From Weeksellaceae bacterium (GTDB lineage Bacteria; Bacteroidota; Bacteroidia; Flavobacteriales; Weeksellaceae): a DNA stretch of 5,825 nucleotides. The notes beneath the pieces were generated by a model. That model did no database searches. It was not told where the DNA came from and saw nothing but the letters and a program-made list of their open reading frames with translations. Location of the stretch: contig JAQVDG010000151.1 of the NCBI GenBank assembly GCA_028698395.1, forward strand, positions 1 to 5,825, read 5' to 3'. Below, in pieces: positions 1 through 4,274 of this stretch. Numbering within the stretch: the first letter of the stretch is position 1; each line of letters starts with the position of its first letter. A program made the position numbers and the translations under genes.

Positions 1-1
1 A

Positions 2-268
2 AAAACCTCAAACAAAGTAGATCTACTACTCCATGGAATCGAAACTATCGGTTCAGCCGAAAGAAGCGTCGATGCCGCAGAACAACGTCACGCTTTTTAT
101 ACCATCGAAGATGGAAAATATGCAGAAAAACTATTTGAATTATTTGGAAAAGACCGTGTGGAAGAAGAATTAGAAGACTTTTTGTCATTTGATTTCTTCC
201 CTCGCTCAGGAGGTGGATTGGGAATTCCCCGAATGATCAGAGCTTTTGAACTTTCAGGTTTAATTTAA
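2..268 (+). CDS. C-terminal end of a class II aminoacyl-tRNA synthetase-like protein (partial)
   Basis: This is an open frame entering from the left edge; 88 codons are visible, ending in TAA at 266-268. The residues HGIETIGSAERS near the start, and FFPRSGGGLGIPRMIRAFEL at the end, look like the catalytic domain of class II synthetases of the Asp/Asn/Lys branch. The GGGxGxxR pattern corresponds to motif 3, whose arginine binds ATP. The AsnA-type asparagine synthetase shares this fold and a similar GGGIGQSR ending, so the protein could be a true AsnRS/AspRS, an AsnA-like amide ligase, or a stand-alone synthetase-related protein. I favour the last, because the ending differs from canonical AsnRS/AspRS motif 3 (typically GLGLGLER). 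The amino acid substrate cannot be read from this fragment. The gene is closed by the terminator just downstream, so it is probably not co-transcribed with pnuC. Confidence 0.65.
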   Translation, partial: KTSNKVDLLLHGIETIGSAERSVDAAEQRHAFYTIEDGKYAEKLFELFGKDRVEEELEDFLSFDFFPRSGGGLGIPRMIRAFELSGLI

Positions 269-283
269 AAAAACCAAACTTTG

Positions 284-320
284 TCTCCTCAAGAGCTTAA
301 ATCCTTGAGGAGATTTTTTT
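284..320 (+). terminator. Intrinsic terminator after the synthetase-like gene
   Basis: TCTCCTCAAG (284-293) pairs perfectly over 10 bp with CTTGAGGAGA (304-313), leaving a 10-base loop, and is followed at once by seven T residues (314-320). It starts 15 bases after the stop codon. This is a textbook Rho-independent terminator and it separates the upstream gene from pnuC. Confidence 0.9.
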
Positions 321-347
321 ATAACTCTCAAATATCTTCAAAAAGTA

Positions 348-355
348 TATATTTG
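348..355 (+). promoter_or_regulatory. Candidate Bacteroidota -7 promoter element for pnuC
   Basis: TATATTTG fits the Bacteroidota housekeeping -7 consensus TAnnTTTG. It lies between the upstream terminator and pnuC, the expected place for a new promoter, and would start transcription near 360-363. I see no convincing -33 TTTG/TTG about 19-21 bases upstream, so this rests on the -7 element and position alone. The predicted RNA would begin right at the foldable leader. Confidence 0.5.
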
Positions 356-365
356 TACTTTATCA

Positions 366-424
366 TTAAACTAAAAAATGAGTGGAGGCTAATTTACACT
401 ACTATTCATCCAAAAATAGTTTAA
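366..424 (+). promoter_or_regulatory. Foldable 5' leader of pnuC (candidate regulatory RNA)
   Basis: TTAAACTA (366-373) is an exact 8-bp match to TAGTTTAA (417-424). Nested inside, ATGAGTGG (378-385) pairs with CTATTCAT (402-409) over 8 bp including two G-U pairs. A-rich internal-loop strands flank the inner helix (374-377 and 410-416), and the apical loop is 386-401. Both helices follow directly from the predicted transcription start. I do not recognise it as a TPP, FMN, preQ1 or NAD-binding riboswitch; in particular the conserved CTGAGA-type TPP core is absent. The helices are AT-rich, so chance folding is possible and ligand binding is only a suggestion from the position in front of a vitamin transporter gene. 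Confidence 0.35.
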
Positions 425-440
425 GCATCTTTTATTAAAA

Positions 441-1130
441 ATGAGTGAATTTATTCAATCCCTCACAGCACCTTACCAAACCTACGAAACTTGGCAGATT
501 TCATTGGAAATTATTGCTACCGTTTTAGGTATTATCAGTGTTTTTTTGTCCTTAAAACGAAATATTTGGGTATATCCGACCGGATTGATTTCCACTTCAA
601 TTTACGTGTATATTCTCTTTACATTTGGTTTGCTTGGTGATGGAATTATCAATGTTTATTATTCCATAATGAGTGTTTACGGATGGATTCTCTGGTCTAA
701 AAGCTCAACCGATTCGGTGCATGTCAATGTATATTGGACTCCCAAAAAAGACTGGTTTTTTGCCGGAATTTTATTCAGCTTCAGTTTGATTTTAATCTTG
801 GCAATTTATTATTATAAACCTTGGATTGATAATAGTTTTTCGATTCAAAATGTTGATTTAGGTTGGTCGCATTTAGATTGGGCAAATTGGTTGGATGTTT
901 TTGTTACCGCAATCTTTCTGGTAGGAATGTGGTTAATGGCAAAACAGCGAATCGAAAACTGGATTTTTTGGATTATCGGTGATGCAATTTGTATTCCAAT
1001 GTTCATTTACAAAGGCTTACTTATTACGTCCATTCAATATGTGGTATTCACGGTTTTAGCAATTATTGCTTTTTCTGAATGGAAAAAGAATTATGAGAAT
1101 CAAAAAGAAATAAACCCTTCAAACGATTAG
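441..1130 (+). CDS. pnuC: PnuC-family transporter (nicotinamide riboside or related vitamin precursor)
   Basis: This 229-residue inner-membrane protein has about seven hydrophobic segments, as expected for PnuC. PnuC carriers move nicotinamide riboside (some relatives thiamine or riboflavin) by facilitated diffusion, with trapping by phosphorylation inside the cell. Family signatures seen: the YPTGLISTSIYVYILF segment at residues 45-60; the aromatic stretch QRIENWIFWIIGDA at 169-182; and the following YKGLLITSIQYVVF at 190-203, ending with AFSEWKK before a short polar tail. The ATG at 441 is chosen because it begins just ahead of the first hydrophobic part and lies about 80 bases after the predicted transcription start; there is no clear Shine-Dalgarno, as is usual in this phylum. 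No kinase (NadR- or thiamine-kinase-like) gene is adjacent, so context does not settle the substrate. The gene stands alone between its own promoter element and a convergent neighbour. Family assignment is strong; substrate is uncertain. Confidence 0.9.
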   Translation: MSEFIQSLTAPYQTYETWQISLEIIATVLGIISVFLSLKRNIWVYPTGLISTSIYVYILFTFGLLGDGIINVYYSIMSVYGWILWSKSSTDSVHVNVYWTPKKDWFFAGILFSFSLILILAIYYYKPWIDNSFSIQNVDLGWSHLDWANWLDVFVTAIFLVGMWLMAKQRIENWIFWIIGDAICIPMFIYKGLLITSIQYVVFTVLAIIAFSEWKKNYENQKEINPSND

Positions 1131-1140
1131 TTTGTTGTAT

Positions 1141-1187
1141 AAAATAAAAATTCCCGCTTAATTTTAAATTAAAATCAAACGGGAATT
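1141..1187 (-). terminator. Hairpin terminator between convergent genes
   Basis: AATTCCCG (1149-1156) and CGGGAATT (1180-1187) form an 8-bp stem, and the loop region contains a second small AT hairpin (1161-1167 with 1169-1175). Read on the minus strand the stem is followed by TTTATTTT (complement of 1141-1148), which makes it a good intrinsic terminator for the LTXXQ-like gene ending at 1211. On the plus strand the stem is followed by a mixed sequence with no immediate T run, so termination of pnuC here is plausible but weaker. Confidence 0.75.
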
Positions 1188-1210
1188 CAGGAACAATTTA
1201 AATTTTATTT

Positions 1211-1618
1211 TTATTGAGTTTTAGAGCTTCTTACTCCTTTTTTCATTCCTCTTTTGTGCATTTCTCCTTTTTTCATGTCCGATTTTCCTCGTCTGTGAGT
1301 TTTCATTTCGTCCATTTTCTTTTGTTGTTCAGGAGTCAAAACGGCTCTGATATCTTCTTTTTCCTCCTTTTTAATTCGCTGTAAATTTTCAATTCCCTGT
1401 TTCTTTTCCTCTACTCTTTTGGATTTAATTTGTTTTATTTCTTCTTTTTGAGTTTCGGAAAGATTGAGTTTTTCCATTTTTGCCACATCCATTCTTTCTT
1501 TTTGAAAACGTACTTTGGTTTCTTTATCGGATTGAGTCATTCGACTCTCTTGAGCTAAGAGGCTACTTGTTCCTACAAATAAAAAAAGCGCTGCTGTAAA
1601 TAATTTTAGATTTTTCAT
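1211..1618 (-). CDS. Small exported LTXXQ-like (Spy/CpxP-type) protein
   Basis: The 135-residue product opens with a signal peptide: basic MKNLK, a hydrophobic core to about residue 20, and a likely cut after Ala22 (LLA|QES), so it should be periplasmic. The mature part is highly charged and probably helical. It carries two LTXXQ-like motifs, LNLSETQ at 51-57 and LTPEQQ at 94-99, separated by about 40 Lys/Glu-rich residues. This arrangement is typical of the Spy/CpxP family, whose members act as periplasmic chaperones or stress sensors, and of small exported proteins common in Flavobacteriia. The C-terminal 30 residues are strongly basic and Met/Gly/Lys-rich with a loose repeat (KKGEMHKRGMKKG at 116-128), which could bind metal, nucleic acid or anionic surface polymer. 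The ATG at 1618 gives a complete signal peptide. No two-component genes are nearby. Exported LTXXQ-like is well supported; a specific chaperone role is inference. Confidence 0.78.
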   Translation of the reverse strand: MKNLKLFTAALFLFVGTSSLLAQESRMTQSDKETKVRFQKERMDVAKMEKLNLSETQKEEIKQIKSKRVEEKKQGIENLQRIKKEEKEDIRAVLTPEQQKKMDEMKTHRRGKSDMKKGEMHKRGMKKGVRSSKTQ

Positions 1619-1665
1619 ATTATTTTTTTTTATTAAACCGAACTCTTACTTACCAATAATGTGCC

Positions 1666-1696
1666 AAAATAAAAACACAACCATAAAGCTTTGGTT
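1666..1696 (-). terminator. Weak candidate terminator after dxs
   Basis: On the minus strand AACCA and TGGTT (1692-1696 with 1679-1683) form a 5-bp stem around an 8-base loop, followed by GTGTTTTTATTTT (down to 1666). It lies 25 bases past the dxs stop. The stem is short, so some readthrough into the LTXXQ-like gene is possible. Confidence 0.4.
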
Positions 1697-1720
1697 ATCA
1701 ATTCTGTTATTTATGAAAAA

Positions 1721-3454
1721 TCATTTACTCAAAAAATGTTTTATGGAATCTTTATCTAATCCTATTTGTTTTTCCAGTTCCGAAATACTTCCATGTGTAA
1801 TGAATTTATCGGGATAGCCTTTTCGGATAATTTTTCCTTTGAACTCTTTTTCTTGTGCATATTCCAAAACTGCATCACCAAATCCTCCTTTCAAAATACC
1901 GTCTTCAAAGGTGATAATTGTTTTATGTTCAGCAAAAATTTCATCCAATAATTCAAAATCCAAAGGTTTGCAAAACAAAAATTTAAAATGACTGAAGTTT
2001 TCTTTTGAATCGATTTCACTTAAAATATCCTGAATCTTAGTTCCGATTGACCCAAAAGTCAAAATAGCCGTTTCTTTTCCTTTTTTTAATTGAATAGCTT
2101 TTCCAATTTCTAATTTTTCCATTGATGTAAACTGCGGTTCAATCTCTCCTTTCGGATATCGAATAGAAAAGGGCGAAGAAGTAAATTGCGCTGTAAACAA
2201 TAGATTTTTAAAATCTTTTTCAGTCTGAGGAGCCGAAACAATCATATTAGGAATGCTTCTTAAAAAAGAAATATCAAAATAACCGTGATGTGTAGAACCG
2301 TCCGTTCCTACAATTCCGGCTCGGTCAATGCAAAACACAACCGGCAAATCCTGTAACGCCACATCATGAATAATTTGGTCATAAGCTCGCTGTAAAAACG
2401 TGGAATATACTACGGCATAAGGAACTTTTCCCTGGGTGGCTATTCCTGCTGCCAAAGTAACCAAATGTTGTTCGGCAATTCCTACGTCCAATACCCGTTG
2501 TGGAAATTTTTCTTTGAGAGAAAGCAAATTACTTCCACTCAACATAGCAGGAGTAAGAGCAATTAAATCCCTATTTTCTGAAAATAATTGTATCAAAGTT
2601 TCTCCAAAAACACTTTGAAAACTTTTTTCAGAAGTCGGTTTTTCAGAAATTTCACCGGTTTTTTTGTTAAATAAACCCGGTGAATGCCATTTTACCTGAT
2701 CTTTTTCTGCTTGTAAAAAACCTTTTCCTTTTATCGTTTTCAAATGAAGAAGTTTAGGTTTTTTTATGGGCTTTAATTCTTCAAAAACCGAAAATAATTC
2801 ACCAAAATCATGACCATCTAAAATTCCTTTATAATGAAAACCTAAATCCTCAAAAATAGATTTTCCACCATGAGTTAATTGTAAAAAATGTTCTTTTAAA
2901 GCTCCGACAGAAGGGTCAATCCCAATGGAGTTATCATTTAAAATGATTAAAACATCTAAATCTGTACTTCCCAAATGATTCAGAGCTTCCCATGCCATTC
3001 CCGAAGCAATGGATGCGTCACCTATAACCGCAATATGTTGATTGGATTTGTTTTGCAACTGATTTGCAATTGCCATTCCCATAATGGCTGAAATAGAAGT
3101 GGAAGAATGACCGGTTCCGAAAACATCAAATTCACTCTCACTCCGGTTAGGAAAACCCGAAATTCCATTGAGTTGACGCAAAGCAGAAAAATCAGATTTC
3201 CGACCACTCAAAATTTTATGCGGATAAGATTGATGTCCCACATCCCAAATCAATAAATCTTCGGGCGTATTATAAAAATAATGCAACGCAATACTCAATT
3301 CTACGACACCTAAACCCGCACCTAAATGACCGGGTTTTACAGAAAGTGTATCCAAAATAAATTCCCGAATTTCTTTAGCCAATTGAGGCAATTCCGAGCG
3401 ATTTAATTTGCGTAAATCATCTACCGATTCAATATGTTGTAATAAAGATTCCAT
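1721..3454 (-). CDS. dxs: 1-deoxy-D-xylulose-5-phosphate synthase (DXS)
   Basis: DXS is a cytosolic, thiamine-diphosphate- and Mg-dependent enzyme that joins pyruvate and glyceraldehyde 3-phosphate to give DXP, the first step of the MEP isoprenoid pathway and a feeder for thiamine and pyridoxal synthesis. Counting from the ATG at 3454 the product has 577 residues. Motifs in order: PGHLGAGLGVVEL (41-53); DVGHQSYPHKILSGR (71-85) with His74; GTGHSSTSIS (113-121); the TPP/Mg motif GDAS...NDN (145-175); WHSPG (256-260); the catalytic Glu in DVGIAEQH (E328); STFLQRAYDQIIHDV (351-365) and DRAGIVGTDGSTHHG (377-391) in the pyrimidine-binding domain; and a C-terminal transketolase-like domain. It is somewhat shorter than the E. 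coli enzyme (about 620). The open frame continues 56 codons upstream to 3622, but those residues have no DXS character and would run through the divergent promoter, so I take the Met before ESLLQHIES as the start. GDA replaces the commoner GDG of the TPP motif, which I believe is normal in this phylum. Confidence 0.96.
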   Translation of the reverse strand: MESLLQHIESVDDLRKLNRSELPQLAKEIREFILDTLSVKPGHLGAGLGVVELSIALHYFYNTPEDLLIWDVGHQSYPHKILSGRKSDFSALRQLNGISGFPNRSESEFDVFGTGHSSTSISAIMGMAIANQLQNKSNQHIAVIGDASIASGMAWEALNHLGSTDLDVLIILNDNSIGIDPSVGALKEHFLQLTHGGKSIFEDLGFHYKGILDGHDFGELFSVFEELKPIKKPKLLHLKTIKGKGFLQAEKDQVKWHSPGLFNKKTGEISEKPTSEKSFQSVFGETLIQLFSENRDLIALTPAMLSGSNLLSLKEKFPQRVLDVGIAEQHLVTLAAGIATQGKVPYAVVYSTFLQRAYDQIIHDVALQDLPVVFCIDRAGIVGTDGSTHHGYFDISFLRSIPNMIVSAPQTEKDFKNLLFTAQFTSSPFSIRYPKGEIEPQFTSMEKLEIGKAIQLKKGKETAILTFGSIGTKIQDILSEIDSKENFSHFKFLFCKPLDFELLDEIFAEHKTIITFEDGILKGGFGDAVLEYAQEKEFKGKIIRKGYPDKFITHGSISELEKQIGLDKDSIKHFLSK

Positions 3455-3461
3455 TCGGGAA

Positions 3462-3469
3462 CAAAAATA
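3462..3469 (-). promoter_or_regulatory. Possible -7 element for dxs
   Basis: On the minus strand this reads TATTTTTG, matching TAnnTTTG. It sits only 7 bases before the chosen dxs ATG, which would place the transcription start within a few bases of the start codon and give an almost leaderless mRNA. No clear -33 element is visible. Such a match can arise by chance in AT-rich DNA. Confidence 0.3.
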
Positions 3470-3603
3470 AGCAATGCGGATAAGATTAATGGGGTTTGTG
3501 AAATTAGTTTTGAAAATTGATTTTTTAAGGATGTTTTGATTAGTAAATAGCACACCGATTCTTAATTTAAAATCCAATTTTTCGATTAACAAAATAATCC
3601 TCT

Positions 3604-3611
3604 TATCTTTG
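3604..3611 (+). promoter_or_regulatory. Bacteroidota -7 promoter element for the DUF3109 gene
   Basis: TATCTTTG fits TAnnTTTG exactly. About 20 bases upstream, TTTTTCG (3578-3584) is a partial match to the -33 TTTG element. Transcription would start near 3617-3619, giving a leader of about 22 bases before the ATG at 3640. This also argues against translation starting at the in-frame TTG at 3613. Confidence 0.6.
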
Positions 3612-3639
3612 CTTGTTATCAAAAAATGTTAAACACAAG

Positions 3640-4236
3640 ATGTTTCAAATCGGAGATACCATTATTTCGGAAGAAATCTTTTCAGAAGAGTTCGTTTGTA
3701 ATCTTTCCAAATGTAAAGGTGCTTGTTGCGTAGAAGGAGATTCAGGTGCGCCTTTGGATGAAAATGAATTGGAAATTTTAGATGAAATTTATGAGAAGGT
3801 CAAGCCTTATTTACGAAAAGAAGGAATTGAAGCTATCGAAAAACAAGGAAAATACGTTAAAGACAGCGAAGGAGAATGGACAACCCCTTTGGTCAATAAT
3901 CGGGAATGTGCTTATGTTATTTTTGATGATAAAAACATTGCAAAATGTGGAATAGAAAAGGCTTGGGAAGAGGGTAAAGTGGAATTTAAAAAGCCTATTT
4001 CCTGTCATCTTTATCCAATTCGTTTAAAAGAATACAAAAAATTTACAGCGGTTAATTACCATTCTTGGGATATTTGTTCACCTGCTTGTGCTTTGGGAAA
4101 AGAATTAAAAGTAAATGTAGCTCATTTTTTAAAAGATGCACTTATTCGTAAATTCGGACAAGATTGGTACGACCAATTATTGGTTGTTGACAAAGAATAC
4201 AAAGAGCGAAAAGAGAAAAAAGGAAGATGGTTCTAA
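3640..4236 (+). CDS. DUF3109-type cysteine-rich protein (YkgJ-like metal-binding)
   Basis: The 198-residue cytosolic product begins MFQIGDTIISEEIFSEEFVCNL in a style I recognise from the Bacteroidota DUF3109 family, related to the YkgJ (UPF0153) zinc/iron-chelating proteins. It has nine cysteines: C20, C25, C29 and C30 in CNLSKCKGACC, then C90, C103, C122 in KPISCHLYPIR, and C146 and C150 in DICSPACALG. The CxxxxCxxxCC cluster followed by spaced single Cys and a CHLYP element is the family hallmark and suggests a bound metal or Fe-S cluster; this is inferred, not shown. The C-terminus is basic. A TTG at 3613 would add nine residues, but it lies at or before the predicted transcription start, so ATG 3640 is preferred. 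It is divergent from dxs and 38 bases ahead of the next gene, probably its operon partner. The biological function is unknown to me. Confidence 0.88.
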   Translation: MFQIGDTIISEEIFSEEFVCNLSKCKGACCVEGDSGAPLDENELEILDEIYEKVKPYLRKEGIEAIEKQGKYVKDSEGEWTTPLVNNRECAYVIFDDKNIAKCGIEKAWEEGKVEFKKPISCHLYPIRLKEYKKFTAVNYHSWDICSPACALGKELKVNVAHFLKDALIRKFGQDWYDQLLVVDKEYKERKEKKGRWF

Positions 4237-4274
4237 GGATTTTCGCAATTTTTTAATTTATAATAAAATTATAT

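Noticed and set aside
366..424. Known riboswitch classes (TPP, FMN, preQ1) in the pnuC leader
   Set aside because: The conserved core sequences I would expect, such as CTGAGA for TPP, are absent and the element is too short for TPP or FMN.
1131..1210. A possible small RNA or gene in the gap between pnuC and the LTXXQ-like gene
   Set aside because: The gap is only 80 bases and is explained by the terminator hairpin; no ORF or further structure is seen.
1664..1671. TATTTTGG on the minus strand as a promoter element for the LTXXQ-like gene
   Set aside because: One position short of TAnnTTTG, no -33 partner, and it overlaps the T-rich tail of the candidate dxs terminator.
1766..1951. 61-codon open frame on the plus strand
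   Set aside because: It lies entirely antisense to the conserved C-terminal domain of dxs and its product resembles nothing; a shadow frame.
2436..2618. 60-codon open frame on the plus strand
   Set aside because: Antisense to the conserved AEQH region of dxs; no family likeness and no initiation context.
3022..3207. 61-codon minus-strand open frame
   Set aside because: Same strand as dxs but out of frame inside the conserved TPP-domain coding region; shadow frame.
3811..4008. 65-codon minus-strand open frame
   Set aside because: Antisense to the DUF3109-type gene; low-complexity Phe/Ser-rich translation typical of an antisense of Lys/Glu codons.
4237..4274. A separate promoter or terminator between the DUF3109-type gene and the next gene
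   Set aside because: The 38 bases are AT-rich but contain neither a TAnnTTTG element nor a hairpin with a T run.
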